Below are positions 1 through 8,655 of a stretch of 38,504 bases of DNA, one piece after another. Position 1 is the first letter of the stretch, and each line of letters begins with the position of its first letter. Under the pieces are notes generated by a model. The model saw only the letters and a program-made list of their open reading frames with translations, was not told where the DNA came from and ran no database searches. The DNA is from Arachnia propionica. GTDB taxonomy: Bacteria > Actinomycetota > Actinomycetes > Propionibacteriales > Propionibacteriaceae. The translations under genes and the position numbers were made by a program. Where the stretch lies: the NCBI RefSeq assembly GCF_003859805.1, contig NZ_RQZG01000021.1, forward strand, positions 1-38,504, read 5' to 3'.

Positions 1-803
1 TCAGGAGTTCGAGTTGGGTGACGATCCGGATGATGGCGGGGAGTTCGTTGAGGCGTCCTCGGTGGCCGGTGGCGAGTATTTTCCAGTTCTTGAGGTGGGC
101 GATGCAGTGTTCGACCTTGGCGCGGATACCGGCGATGGTCTTGTTGAATTGTTTCTCCCACTCGGTTCTGGGGTGGTTGGGTTTCTTCTTGACCGGGGTG
201 AGGGCGGTGGTTGCGGTGCAGGCACTGTCAGCGATCCAGCAGGCCTTCGCTTCGGCGAGGAGGTCACTCCAGCCGCACTCCTGGATGCCCCTGGCGTCGT
301 GACGGGCACCGGGGAACGGGTCAGAGACAGCCACGAGGTCACCCCGGTCGGTGGCTGCGACCTGGATGCTGAGGCACTGGACCTTCCGTTTCCCGGAGTG
401 GTTCGCAGCCCCTTGCCCGCTTGCTGGGCGGCTCCCGGTCGGGATGTAGGTGCCATCGACCAGCAGGAGGTGTCCCTGCTGGATCGCATCGGTCAGGCCA
501 CCGCTGGTCAACACCAGCACCGTCTCCAGGACCTCGGTGATTCACCACCCTGATCCGGCAGATCGTTGGTTGGGACACCCCGACCAGGTCAGCAATGACC
601 ATCTGGGACATGTTCTCACCGCAAGCATCAGACAGATCACCACCTGCCGGTAGAGCGGTCTTGTGGCGGGTGAAGTCAAGTCCTCGACCCTGGGCGACGT
701 CCCAGACCCGGGCCACGATCTCCTGAACCACCGCCACGGGAAGACCTGCAGTAGAATGCGTGACGCATCGACTGCTTCCTCGAGAGATACGGACATTTTC
801 CAA
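1..803 (-). pseudogene. degenerate IS5-type (DDE_Tnp_4) transposase, runs off the left edge
   Basis: The minus strand carries a recognisable but broken transposase. Its N-terminal helix-turn-helix part (VGVSQPTICRI) is read in one frame around 545-620. The catalytic part is read in another frame from about 541 down to base 1: the first Asp in LLLVDGTYIPTG, the second in VSDPFPGARHD, and the Glu within AKVEHCIAHLKNWK. The frame is still open at the window edge, so the C-terminus lies outside. At least one frameshift sits near 541-550. Two more compensating shifts between about 607 and 655 are needed to recover a family-like LYRQVVICLMLAVR stretch. No slippery A-run is visible, so decay is more likely than programmed frameshifting. 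The start is uncertain (a TTG at 803). Terminal repeats were not identified. Family assignment rests on the DDE spacing and on the motif IAHLKNWKILATGHRGR. Confidence 0.75.
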
Positions 804-910
804 TACCCATTCCCTCAGGAAACAGTCGATGCCCCATCAAGGGAGTGCTTTAGATGCACAAATAGCCCTCGTGAATAACGCCCAGACACCTCTACTGAAA
901 GGGGATGACA

Positions 911-1482
911 ATGCGAGGTCTTTCACGCACCATTCAAGCCACCATCATCATCACCACACTCCTGCTCAGCGCAGGCTGCACTCCCCAGACACCTGAGGAA
1001 CGTCACATCTCAGCGACTCGAACCAAGATCTATACTCCTCACAGGACGAGTTGATCAAGGACAGCGCGCTCATCGTGACAGGGGTTGCCGAATCCCAGAC
1101 CGTGGCGCGAGACCTGGACCCCGATCTGGATTTCACGATCACCCAGTTCAATGTTCATAGCACCATCAAGGGCACCCCTGCACCAACGATCATGGTCCGT
1201 CAAACCGGAGCAGTAGCTCAGAGCGCACCAACGGAACTCTTGACCGAAGGCGAGGAGTACCTGCTCTACCTGACCCCAAGCAATCTCCCCGGAGAGCTTG
1301 CATCCCAGTACTACGTGACAGGGCTGAGCGCAGGAATCTACCAGAAGAAGGACCCATCTGCCGCCAACCGGACGTCGCAGTCGGATCTCGACAGCGATGT
1401 CATCTACACCCGGGCAGACCCTGATACCGCAGACCATCTCCCGATGAACATCAACGATGAGGGCAACTCCCAGGAGGCGTAG
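911..1482 (+). pseudogene. frameshifted small lipoprotein, function unknown
   Basis: An ATG at 911, preceded by GAAAGGGGATG, opens a lipoprotein signal (MRGLSRTIQ..., hydrophobic core, lipobox LLSAGC). This frame ends at a TGA around 1051. The rest of the protein (from about 1000 to a TAG at 1480-1482) lies in another frame and is clearly coding: SALIVTGVAESQTV, then an acidic and Thr-rich body with MVRQTG and YLLYLTPS. That body looks like a small secreted beta-sandwich domain of a kind common in actinobacterial lipoproteins. A single indel between about 980 and 1050 separates signal and body. It could be real inactivation next to the decayed transposase, or a sequence error. Alone, the second frame would start with TTG at 1051 and lack an export signal. 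Confidence 0.6.
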
Positions 1483-1490
1483 TTCAGCTG

Positions 1491-1709
1491 AGAGGGTGCG
1501 CGGCCAGGCGAATCCACTGCGGTCGCCCTGATGACCCCCTGACGGCGATCGTTCCACCACTACTCGTTGCCGTTCGCCCCACCACACGGTCCCGGCAGTC
1601 GGCTCCGGCATCCCTTCGGGATGCTCGGATAGACTTTTCGGGCATCAGTTATACGTTTTGGCCAGAACATGCCCGATAACTCACTAAAATGACATAAGAG
1701 GGTGCGCGG
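1491..1709. repeat. 13-bp direct repeat pair and two small hairpins in the gap before the sugar kinase
   Basis: The 349-bp gap between 1482 and 1832 has no convincing gene. AGAGGGTGCGCGG occurs at 1491-1503 and again at 1697-1709, 206 bp apart. Between them lie a perfect 7-bp stem-loop (gcatccc/gggatgc, 1608-1624) and an 8-bp inverted pair (tcgggcat 1638-1645, atgcccga 1669-1676). The centre (about 1630-1700) is noticeably more AT-rich than its surroundings. The repeats could bound a small inserted segment, but that is speculation. Confidence 0.35.
1608..1624 (+). terminator. possible terminator hairpin after the broken lipoprotein
   Basis: GCATCCC-TTC-GGGATGC forms a perfect 7-bp stem with a 3-nt loop, and a short T-run (actttt) follows about ten bases later. 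It lies about 125 bp after the broken lipoprotein gene's stop. Terminator function is inferred. Confidence 0.3.
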
Positions 1710-1831
1710 ATAGGGGTTCAGGGGCTGCGGGTGAGGCAGCTCCTTGGGCCAGCCCCACCGCCTCGCCTCATCCGCGCCTCGATACACTGCCGATGACACC
1801 CATTCCCGGGCGCGAGTTGGAAGGGGCGGCC

Positions 1832-2932
1832 ATGAGCCAGACCACGTTCGATCCCCTGGCGGACATCCGTACCGCCGACGACCCGCCGCTGGACGTGCTC
1901 AGCACCGGCACCGTCTTCTTCGACCTCATCTTCTCCGGCCTCGACCAGATGCCCCGGCCCGGTGAGGAGCGGATGGCGCTCGGCATGGGATCGTGCCCCG
2001 GCGGGATCGCGAACCTCTCGACGGCGCTCGCCCGGCTGGGGTTGCGCACCGGACTCGTCGCGGGCTTCGGCGACGACGCCTACGCCGACTGGATGTGGGA
2101 CATGCTCTGCAAGGACGAGGGCATCGATCTCAGCTCCTCGCCCCGCTTCGAGTCGTTCCACTCCGCCATCACCGTCGCCATGACCGTCGACGGTGACCGC
2201 GCGATGGTCACCCACATGCACGAACTCCCGGAACCACTGCACCGCTGGATCCTGGAGGCCCCGACATCCCGGGCCGCCGTCCTCGACCTCGGTGGTGAGA
2301 CGTTCTGGTGGCCGACACTTCGGCAGCGCGGCACCATCCTGTTCGCCGACATCGGCTACGACGAGACCGGCCGCTGGGACAAGGCGACGCTGCGCCCACT
2401 GGAACACTGCCACGGGTTCACCCCGAACGCCGTCGAGGCGATGGCCTACACCCGCACCGACTCACCCGCGAAGGCGGTGCGGGAACTGGCCGAGCTGGTG
2501 CCGCTGGCCATCGTCACCGACGGTGCCGCCGGGGCCTACGCCATCGACCAGTCCACCGGGGAGGAGGCCTACTGCCCCGCCATCGCGGTCCAGGCCATCG
2601 ACGCCACCGGGGCCGGTGACGTGTTCGCCTCCGCCATCGTGATGGGCACCCTCGCCACCTGGCCGCTGGAGCAGCGGCTGCGGTTCGCGTCACTGTGCTC
2701 GTCGTTGGCGGTGCAGCAGTTCGGGGGATCACTGGCGGCCCCCGGCTGGGGCGACATCAGCGACTGGTACCAGTGCATCTCGACCCGGGCGCGGGAGGGC
2801 GACCTCAAGGCCACCCACGTCCTGCGTGACTACACCTTCCTCGCCGAGGTCCTCCCCGACCACCCGTTGCAGGGGGTGCGACGCGCGCAGGCCACCTTCG
2901 CCATCCCCTCCGATCTGAGCATCCATCACTGA
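1832..2932 (+). CDS. PfkB/ribokinase-family carbohydrate kinase
   Basis: This is a 366-aa cytoplasmic protein that probably phosphorylates a sugar or nucleoside-like substrate with ATP. The start at ATG 1832 is chosen because GGAAGGGG lies just upstream; an in-frame ATG at 1793 has no such site. Visible family features are the N-terminal substrate region with a GG pair in SCPGGIANLSTALARLG (about residues 54-70), the central NAVEAMAYT segment (199-207), IVTDGAAGAYA (228-237), and the C-terminal anion hole and catalytic Asp in DATGAGD (257-263). It is somewhat longer than the usual 300-330 aa, with extra residues at both ends. It is a single-gene unit: the gene before it is broken, and the next gene starts 70 bp on with its own lipoprotein signal. 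The substrate cannot be told from sequence; fructokinase- or ribokinase-like specificity is possible. Confidence 0.85.
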   Translation: MSQTTFDPLADIRTADDPPLDVLSTGTVFFDLIFSGLDQMPRPGEERMALGMGSCPGGIANLSTALARLGLRTGLVAGFGDDAYADWMWDMLCKDEGIDLSSSPRFESFHSAITVAMTVDGDRAMVTHMHELPEPLHRWILEAPTSRAAVLDLGGETFWWPTLRQRGTILFADIGYDETGRWDKATLRPLEHCHGFTPNAVEAMAYTRTDSPAKAVRELAELVPLAIVTDGAAGAYAIDQSTGEEAYCPAIAVQAIDATGAGDVFASAIVMGTLATWPLEQRLRFASLCSSLAVQQFGGSLAAPGWGDISDWYQCISTRAREGDLKATHVLRDYTFLAEVLPDHPLQGVRRAQATFAIPSDLSIHH

Positions 2933-2963
2933 CCCTTCACCCTCCTACACTTCTTCATGTCGA

Positions 2964-2982
2964 CCCGGTGGCCGTCACCGGG
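2964..2982. other. 7-bp hairpin between the kinase and the lipoprotein operon
   Basis: CCCGGTG-GCCGT-CACCGGG is a perfect stem-loop 32 bp after the kinase stop and 21 bp before the first lipoprotein ATG. It has no U-tract, so it may be an operator or leader structure rather than an intrinsic terminator. Confidence 0.3.
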
Positions 2983-3002
2983 CAGAAACCACTGAAAGTG
3001 CC

Positions 3003-4334
3003 ATGCGACGACGCGATCTGCTCTTCATCGGAGCCGCCCTCTCCATGCAGGCGTGCACGAGCAACACCCCGACAACCCTTCGCCCCACCCTGGGGCCTGT
3101 GCCGTCGGCCCCTTCCTCGGCTGCACCCGTTGCATCACCACCCGGCCCGGATGCCGTCCCGAACTCGTTCTCGCAATCGCGCGCCTGGCCGAGCGTGGGC
3201 ATCCCCTCGACGATCACGGCGCTGCACGACCATCACCTGTGCGGCAGCATCCGACGCCAGGACCGTTCCGTCGAGCAGATGGACTTCCCCGTCATCGTTG
3301 ATCTCAGCACGCACACCACACGGCTGCTGCTCCTGGATGATGCCGGGAGGTTCAGCACCGTCGAGGCGGACCTCGACGAGGTCGAGGCCGAGGCCTCACG
3401 TGAACGCCCCGAGCTCGGGCCCCAGCTGCTCTGCGGCCCCGCCATCCTGGACGATGCCGCCGCGTACCTCGTGGTCGTCGCCCCGAAGAGGTCGCAGGAG
3501 CGATCGACACCGGAACTCGGGGTCGCCCACCTCGTCAAGGTCAGGCTCTCCGACGGTCAGGTCGAGGCCGCTGCCGTCCTGCAGGAGAACTTCAGGCTGA
3601 CCTTCCTGGAGGAGGAGCTGAACCTCTCCTTCTCGACGGATCACTCCAGCATCCTCATCGCTGCCACGAGCCTGGGGAGCGCTGATTTCATCGGGAAGAA
3701 CCTGAGCGCGACGGACCTGTCCACCCAGTTCGACATCCTCGATGTCATGCCCTCGGACATCTCGTCGTCATGGCCAGCGGGGGCCGCCATCCATGTCCAC
3801 GGGGACCAGAGCGGAAGCCATCTGGTCATGCTCAAGGACGGCACCTCGTTGGAGACGTCCGGGGATCTGGGTGCCTACGTCTTCGACGACTTCCACCTCC
3901 ACCTGGATGCAACGGGAAGCTCCGTCCTGCGGAACCTCGCCACCGGCGAGGAGCAGCAGGTGACGGGGCTGAGCGGCCGGGACATCGCGAATTTCCGTAC
4001 CCCGGGACCATGGACCCGACGATCGACGTTCGTCTCGATCGGGGGCGGCGAGAGCAGAAGACGTCTCACGGTCTGGACCCCCGGGACCAGCGAACCCTCC
4101 CTCCAGTGGGAGGAGGAGCATCTTCCTCCGGCAGGGGCCGTGGTCTTCCAGGACGTCCTCCTCTCAGGAAGTCCTCACGTGGATGACGGCGCCCTGACCC
4201 TCCGCAGGATCGACACCGCAGAGGTGATCGCCACCGTGCCACGCAGTGTGTTCGGCAACGGCATGGGCATCACCGCCTGGGGCATCGCCACCGGAGGCGT
4301 CTTCCTTCCTGCCGATGGCTGGCTGACCACCTGA
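3003..4334 (+). CDS. Tat lipoprotein, subfamily A, copy 1
   Basis: This is a 443-aa predicted surface lipoprotein. The N-terminus MRRRDLLFIGAALSMQAC has a twin-arginine-like RRRDLL and a lipobox ending at Cys18, followed by a Pro/Thr/Ser-rich linker. The mature part carries the subfamily A signature ITALHDHHLCGSI, then LSTHTTRLLLLDDAG, GPAILDDAAAYLVVV, VAHLVKVRLSDGQVEA and LNLSFSTDHSSILIAA. These short beta-strand-rich modules, each of the form hydrophobic strand plus SxDxSS plus hydrophobic strand, suggest a beta-propeller (inference). The function is unknown. It is the first of six tandem genes; the next starts 10 bp after its stop. The start has only a weak Shine-Dalgarno (ctgaaagtg), but the signal peptide fixes it. 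Confidence 0.75.
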   Translation: MRRRDLLFIGAALSMQACTSNTPTTLRPTLGPVPSAPSSAAPVASPPGPDAVPNSFSQSRAWPSVGIPSTITALHDHHLCGSIRRQDRSVEQMDFPVIVDLSTHTTRLLLLDDAGRFSTVEADLDEVEAEASRERPELGPQLLCGPAILDDAAAYLVVVAPKRSQERSTPELGVAHLVKVRLSDGQVEAAAVLQENFRLTFLEEELNLSFSTDHSSILIAATSLGSADFIGKNLSATDLSTQFDILDVMPSDISSSWPAGAAIHVHGDQSGSHLVMLKDGTSLETSGDLGAYVFDDFHLHLDATGSSVLRNLATGEEQQVTGLSGRDIANFRTPGPWTRRSTFVSIGGGESRRRLTVWTPGTSEPSLQWEEEHLPPAGAVVFQDVLLSGSPHVDDGALTLRRIDTAEVIATVPRSVFGNGMGITAWGIATGGVFLPADGWLTT

Positions 4335-4344
4335 GGATCGAGGC

Positions 4345-5805
4345 ATGATGACACCCACAGGACCTGACCGGCCGCTGCGTCGCCGTGACCTCCTCCTCGC
4401 GACGACAGCGTTCCTCGGCTGCTCTGCTCTCGGTCTCACCGGGTGCAGCGCCACGCCTCCTCCGCCGACCCCCTCCCCCTCCCCCGCTCCGGCTCCCGGC
4501 CAGATCCCCGTCGACTTCGCCGACAGGCCAGCCTGGCCAGAGGTGAGGACGATGGCCGTGATCACGGCCGTCAAGGACCAGTACCTCACCGGCATGACCC
4601 TGGTGTGGGAAGGCCAAGGGGTCTTCTCCGGGGGGTGGGTTCCCGTGCTGGTCGACGTGACCGGCCCCACCACGTGGGCACTGCTCATCGACGAGACCGG
4701 CGCCTGGACGACCTGGCAGGTGGAGCTCAAGGGGTACGACGACAAGAAACCCGAGGACCCGGGAACTGCGCTCACCGGACTCGTCGAAGGTCCGGTGGTC
4801 TTCGACGACGACCACGTCTACCTCTGCGTGGGGGTCGTCGCGTGGGAGTCACCCGAGACGATGGTGCGGAACGCGAACTCCTACAGTCCCTCGGAACTCT
4901 GCCACGTGGTGGTGGTGAAGATCCGCCTCAGCGACAAGGTGGTCGTCGCCTCGCAGACGGTGAGCGAGCGTTACTCCGTCCCCGCCATGGCGGATCAGCT
5001 GCGCCTGTCCTTCTCCAGGGATCGCAGTTCCCTGCTGATCTCGGGTGGCCACGGAATCAACCTGCCCTCCTCCGACGCGGACTGGATCGGGATGCGACTT
5101 TCCACCTCCGATCTCGGCGTCGAGTTCGACGCGCACACCCACTACGGCACCAGGACGTTCGATGACGTGGATGCCGTTGGCCAAGGAGTCGTTGTCGCCT
5201 CCCCGCTCACACCGCAACGGGAGGTGATCTCCCTCGAGACCGGGAAACGATATCCCCATGACGGCAGGACGACCCCGCTCCCCGATGACCCGGCAGGGGC
5301 CCTCGTCGTCGGTGACTGGGTGTACCTGGAGCAGACCCATCGGGAGCGAACCGCCACGACGACACGGAAGTACGTGGTGAACATGACCTCCGGGGAGGAG
5401 AGCGACCTTCCGGATCCCGAGCTCGATCTTCCCCAGTGGGCCACGGTCTTCTCGGATCAACCCCTTCTCCTCGACTTCAGCATGCGCACCCACCTGGCGG
5501 TGTGGGCGCCCGGGGACACCGAACCCCGGTTCACCTGGCAGAGCTCCCAGGGCCAGCCACCGTGGGCTGCCGCGACCTTCGGGGATTTCCTCTACGCCCT
5601 GGTCGAGAACGACGGGTCGGTCGTACTGCAGGTCATGCCGATCGGACAGACCCAACCGATTGCCGAGATCGCAGGACCTCCGTATGCCCGCCACGACGTC
5701 GAGGCGGTGAGCACCTGGGGTCTGGTGACGAAGGAGGAGTTCTTCCCCGCCACCCGCTGGCTCGACCAGTCCCCCTCCCCCACCCCGACCGCCTCCCCCA
5801 GCTGA
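4345..5805 (+). CDS. Tat lipoprotein, subfamily B, copy 1
   Basis: 486 aa, the longest of the six. The signal has a short hydrophilic lead (MMTPTGPDRP), then LRRRDLLLATTAF and a lipobox GLTGC at about Cys34, followed by a Pro-rich linker. Subfamily B is marked by ITAVKDQYLTGMT, by a segment absent from subfamily A (GVFSGGWVPVLVDVTGPTTW), and by GPVVFDDDHVYLCVGVV, VVVKIRLSDKVVVAS and LRLSFSRDRSSLLISGG. The C-terminus is a low-complexity Ser/Pro/Thr tail (LDQSPSPTPTASPS) after the last structured strand (FFPATRW). RBS gaggatcgagg precedes the ATG. The role is unknown. Pairing with a subfamily A partner in every copy suggests that the A and B proteins work together, perhaps as a heteromer (inference). 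Confidence 0.75.
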   Translation: MMTPTGPDRPLRRRDLLLATTAFLGCSALGLTGCSATPPPPTPSPSPAPAPGQIPVDFADRPAWPEVRTMAVITAVKDQYLTGMTLVWEGQGVFSGGWVPVLVDVTGPTTWALLIDETGAWTTWQVELKGYDDKKPEDPGTALTGLVEGPVVFDDDHVYLCVGVVAWESPETMVRNANSYSPSELCHVVVVKIRLSDKVVVASQTVSERYSVPAMADQLRLSFSRDRSSLLISGGHGINLPSSDADWIGMRLSTSDLGVEFDAHTHYGTRTFDDVDAVGQGVVVASPLTPQREVISLETGKRYPHDGRTTPLPDDPAGALVVGDWVYLEQTHRERTATTTRKYVVNMTSGEESDLPDPELDLPQWATVFSDQPLLLDFSMRTHLAVWAPGDTEPRFTWQSSQGQPPWAAATFGDFLYALVENDGSVVLQVMPIGQTQPIAEIAGPPYARHDVEAVSTWGLVTKEEFFPATRWLDQSPSPTPTASPS

Positions 5806-5886
5806 CCCCACGACCGGAGAACCCCATGCGACGACGACACTTCCTCCTCGCCGGTGCCGCCCTGACGCTGTCCGCGTGCGGCAGCG
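5749..5886 (+). repeat. direct repeat copy 1 spanning a B-type gene end and an A-type gene start
   Basis: About 138 bp, covering the last codons of subfamily B copy 1, the 20-bp gap, and the signal-peptide codons of subfamily A copy 2. It is nearly identical to 8524-8655, with a 6-bp gap and a few substitutions. It marks the unit boundary of the tandem duplication. Confidence 0.8.
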
Positions 5887-7178
5887 ACGGCTTGGCCCCT
5901 CCCCCCTCGATCTCGCCTGCTGCGCCACCCCCCGGCTCCTCAGTCACCCGGCTCTCAGGGCCTCCCCACCCGAACGCCGTCCCACGTTCCTTCCAGAACC
6001 AGCCCGTCTGGCCGGATGCCGACATCGGATCGCACATCAAAGCAGTCCATCAGCATCATCTGTGCACCGGACTTCCCCGGGCCTCCCGTGTCGACCTGAT
6101 GGGACAACAGCTCCACATGCCCGCCGTGGTCGATGTCACGGGACCGACGACACGGCTGCTGCTCACGGACGGGAACGGGAACTTCCACACCCGTGAGGTG
6201 GACCTCGCCTCCCTGGCGGATGAGGACGATTCGACCCTCGGCCCGGATCTCACCCTCGGGGCCGCCGTCCTGGATGACAGCCACGCCTGGCTCGTCGTCG
6301 GGGAGCCCTACGAGGTGGACCAACCCGGGGCCGAGGCCCAGGCCGTGGTCCATCTCGTGAAGGTGCGCCTGTCGAACGGTCAGGTCGAGGCCGTCACCAA
6401 GCTCGGCGAGCACACACCGGCCGGGCCGATGGCCGACCGCGTGAAGCTCCGGTTCACCGAGGATCGCTCCGGCCTGCTCGTGCACGGTCAACTCGTCCAC
6501 CCGTCCCTCGGTGCCGATTTCATCGGGCTGCGCCTTGATGCAGCGGACCTGGCCATCCAGTTCGACGCACACACCGTGGCCCCACCCTCGATCTCGTCCG
6601 TGTCCTCCTCCGGCGACGCCCTGCGCTTCAGTGATGATGAACTCCATGAATCCGTGGTGCTGCTGGACCGTGGTGAAGTGCTGGAAGCGGAGCGGTCTGC
6701 CTTAGCGCAGGTCCACGGCAGCTGGTGCCGCTACTGGGATGGGACCAGGAAAGAGGTTCGACTGCGCAACCTCGACACGGCAGAGGAGACGGCAGTGCCC
6801 GATTTCCGGTTCGAGGACCTGTCCGACATGCGACATCCGGCGATCTGGTCCGTGCAGCAGGAGCTCTACGTCATCGAGGATCCGCTGGAGAATCCCCGGT
6901 TCTCCGTCTGGTTGCCGAGTTCCGCCAGCCCACTTTTCACGATGAACGCCCCCTATCAAGAGCTGACGGTGCACACCCGTGCCGCGCTGGGCGGGGTCCT
7001 CTACCTCGGCAGCCCCCACGTCGATGACGGTCTTCTGACCCTGTATGCGCTCGACACCGGCGAGGTCCTCAACACCATCCCGAAAGCGCTCAGGAGCTGG
7101 GATGTGGCCGTCACCCCGTGGGGTATCGCCACGACGAGCCGCTTCCGGCTCGCCCAGGACTGGTTCCCCGACCGCTGA
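5826..7178 (+). CDS. Tat lipoprotein, subfamily A, copy 2
   Basis: 450 aa. The start at ATG 5826 follows ccggagaacccc and gives MRRRHFLLAGAALTLSAC: twin Arg, then lipobox Cys18. The frame is open far upstream into the previous gene, but only this start yields an export signal. Subfamily A marks are IKAVHQHHLCTGLPR, VVDVTGPTTRLLLTDGNG, AVLDDSHAWLVVG, VVHLVKVRLSNGQVEA, VKLRFTEDRSGLLVHG and ADFIGLRLDAADLAIQFDAH. Unlike subfamily B, it lacks the GGWVPVLVD insertion before the DVTGPTTR module. It ends with GIATTSRFRLAQDWF, aligning with the ends of the other five. The function is unknown. The next gene begins 28 bp downstream. Confidence 0.75.
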   Translation: MRRRHFLLAGAALTLSACGSDGLAPPPSISPAAPPPGSSVTRLSGPPHPNAVPRSFQNQPVWPDADIGSHIKAVHQHHLCTGLPRASRVDLMGQQLHMPAVVDVTGPTTRLLLTDGNGNFHTREVDLASLADEDDSTLGPDLTLGAAVLDDSHAWLVVGEPYEVDQPGAEAQAVVHLVKVRLSNGQVEAVTKLGEHTPAGPMADRVKLRFTEDRSGLLVHGQLVHPSLGADFIGLRLDAADLAIQFDAHTVAPPSISSVSSSGDALRFSDDELHESVVLLDRGEVLEAERSALAQVHGSWCRYWDGTRKEVRLRNLDTAEETAVPDFRFEDLSDMRHPAIWSVQQELYVIEDPLENPRFSVWLPSSASPLFTMNAPYQELTVHTRAALGGVLYLGSPHVDDGLLTLYALDTGEVLNTIPKALRSWDVAVTPWGIATTSRFRLAQDWFPDR

Positions 7179-7206
7179 CCACCTCACCGGTCTTGTCAGG
7201 AGAAAG

Positions 7207-8574
7207 ATGAAACGCCGCGACTTCCTCACCACCAGCGCCCTCATCAGCGTTGCGTTGGGAGCAACCAGTTGCTCCGACGACGGCCCCGACCCCGTCGACG
7301 CCCCCAGCCCGGAGGGGTTCCCCAGTCACTTCGCGACCGGCAGGGTCTGGCCACCGAGCACGTCAATCCTGGACAGCCGGATCACCGCCGTCAAGGACAG
7401 GTACCTCACCGGAATGGCCTCGGTGCCGAAGGCCCAGCAGGTGTTCCTCGGGGGCTGGGCGCCCGTGCTCGTCGACCTCACCGGACCCACCACCTGGGTC
7501 GTCGTCGTCGATGACAAGGGTGCGTGGCGAACGCGAAGGGTGAAACTCGAGCCTCTGGAGACGAAGGACCGGGAACCCCGGTCGGCGCACACCGGTCTCG
7601 TCGCCGGGCCGGCCGCCATCGACGACCAGCACGCCTATCTGGTCCTCGGGGTGAGGATCTTCGAGGAGCCCCGGTCGGAACGGGTGATGGGTGTCTCACT
7701 CAAGGAGGATGTGCCATGCCAGGTGGTGCTGCTCAAACTTCGTCTCACCGACGGTGCCGTCGTCGCCTCCCTGACCGTCAGTGACTCCCACCCGGCACGG
7801 GCCGTCGAGGAACACCTTCATCTGTCGTTCAGCGAGGACGGCACAAGGTTGCTGCTGGCGGGCGGAACCGTCCCCGACCGGCGAGACCGCGGTACCGACT
7901 GGGTCGGGATGCGGATCACGACGGCCGACCTCACCGTCGAGTTCGACGCCCGCACCGTGTTCCTGAACCGGCAGGTCGTGGAGGTGACACCCGCTGGGCA
8001 AGGGGTGATCGTCCTCGCGGAGGGACAACCGACGGCGGAGCTGGTGCTGCTGAGCGATGGCAGCAGCCACCAGTTGGACCTGGCCGGGGGCATCGTGATC
8101 GGCACCTGGCTGTGGCTGCTCCGAGGCAACAGGGACGACACCCACCTGGTGGTGGCTGATCTCGTGTCCGGCCAGCAGACCGAGATCCCCGATTCAGCGA
8201 CGGCATCACCGACGTGGCCTCGGATCCATTCGGGAGCCACCGCCGTGATCGACTTCAAGCACGAGGAGCACCTGATGGTGTGGCGTCCGGGCGAGCACAC
8301 CCCGGCCTGGAGCAGCACCGGGAGAGATCGGGTTCCCCACGGCGTGGCCGTCCTCGGCGACCTGATGCACATCTGGTACGAGAACGGCGCCAGCCACATC
8401 CAGGAGATCTGGCGGCTGGGCGATGCGGAACCCCTGGCACGTCATGTCGAGAACGCGTTCCTGTCCTCAGGGGTCCAGGCGATCACCCCCTGGGGTGTCA
8501 CCAGCGAGGACTCGTTCGTCCTGGCCACCCGCTGGCTCGACCAGTCCCCCACCCCGACCGCCTCCCCCAGCTGA
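7207..8574 (+). CDS. Tat lipoprotein, subfamily B, copy 2
   Basis: 455 aa, starting at ATG 7207 behind a good Shine-Dalgarno (caggagaaag). The signal is MKRRDFLTTSALISVALG with lipobox ATSC (Cys22); KRRDFL is the closest match to the Tat consensus among the six. Subfamily B marks are ITAVKDRYLTGMASV, FLGGWAPVLVDLTGPTTW, GPAAIDDQHAYLVLGV, VVLLKLRLTDGAVVAS and LHLSFSEDGTRLLLAGG. Its tail (LDQSPTPTASPS) matches that of copy 1 minus one Ser-Pro repeat, in line with the shared 130-bp repeat at its 3' end. The function is unknown. Confidence 0.75.
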   Translation: MKRRDFLTTSALISVALGATSCSDDGPDPVDAPSPEGFPSHFATGRVWPPSTSILDSRITAVKDRYLTGMASVPKAQQVFLGGWAPVLVDLTGPTTWVVVVDDKGAWRTRRVKLEPLETKDREPRSAHTGLVAGPAAIDDQHAYLVLGVRIFEEPRSERVMGVSLKEDVPCQVVLLKLRLTDGAVVASLTVSDSHPARAVEEHLHLSFSEDGTRLLLAGGTVPDRRDRGTDWVGMRITTADLTVEFDARTVFLNRQVVEVTPAGQGVIVLAEGQPTAELVLLSDGSSHQLDLAGGIVIGTWLWLLRGNRDDTHLVVADLVSGQQTEIPDSATASPTWPRIHSGATAVIDFKHEEHLMVWRPGEHTPAWSSTGRDRVPHGVAVLGDLMHIWYENGASHIQEIWRLGDAEPLARHVENAFLSSGVQAITPWGVTSEDSFVLATRWLDQSPTPTASPS

Positions 8575-8655
8575 CCCCACGACCGGAGACCCCCATGCGA
8601 CGACGACACCTCCTCCTCGCCGGTGCCGCCCTGGCGCTGCCCGCGTGCGGCAGCG
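8524..8655 (+). repeat. direct repeat copy 2 spanning a B-type gene end and an A-type gene start
   Basis: Counterpart of 5749-5886. It covers the end of subfamily B copy 2, the 20-bp gap and the signal codons of subfamily A copy 3. The near-identity includes the untranslated spacer, so recent duplication or gene conversion is more likely than selection on protein alone. Confidence 0.8.

Noticed and set aside
541-550. Programmed frameshifting of the IS transposase
   Set aside because: No slippery heptamer is seen, and further shifts are needed upstream, so decay is simpler.
5436-5825. An N-terminal extension of the second A-type lipoprotein into the preceding gene
   Set aside because: The extension is an out-of-frame overlap with the B-type gene and would bury the signal peptide. 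ATG 5826 has its own ribosome site.
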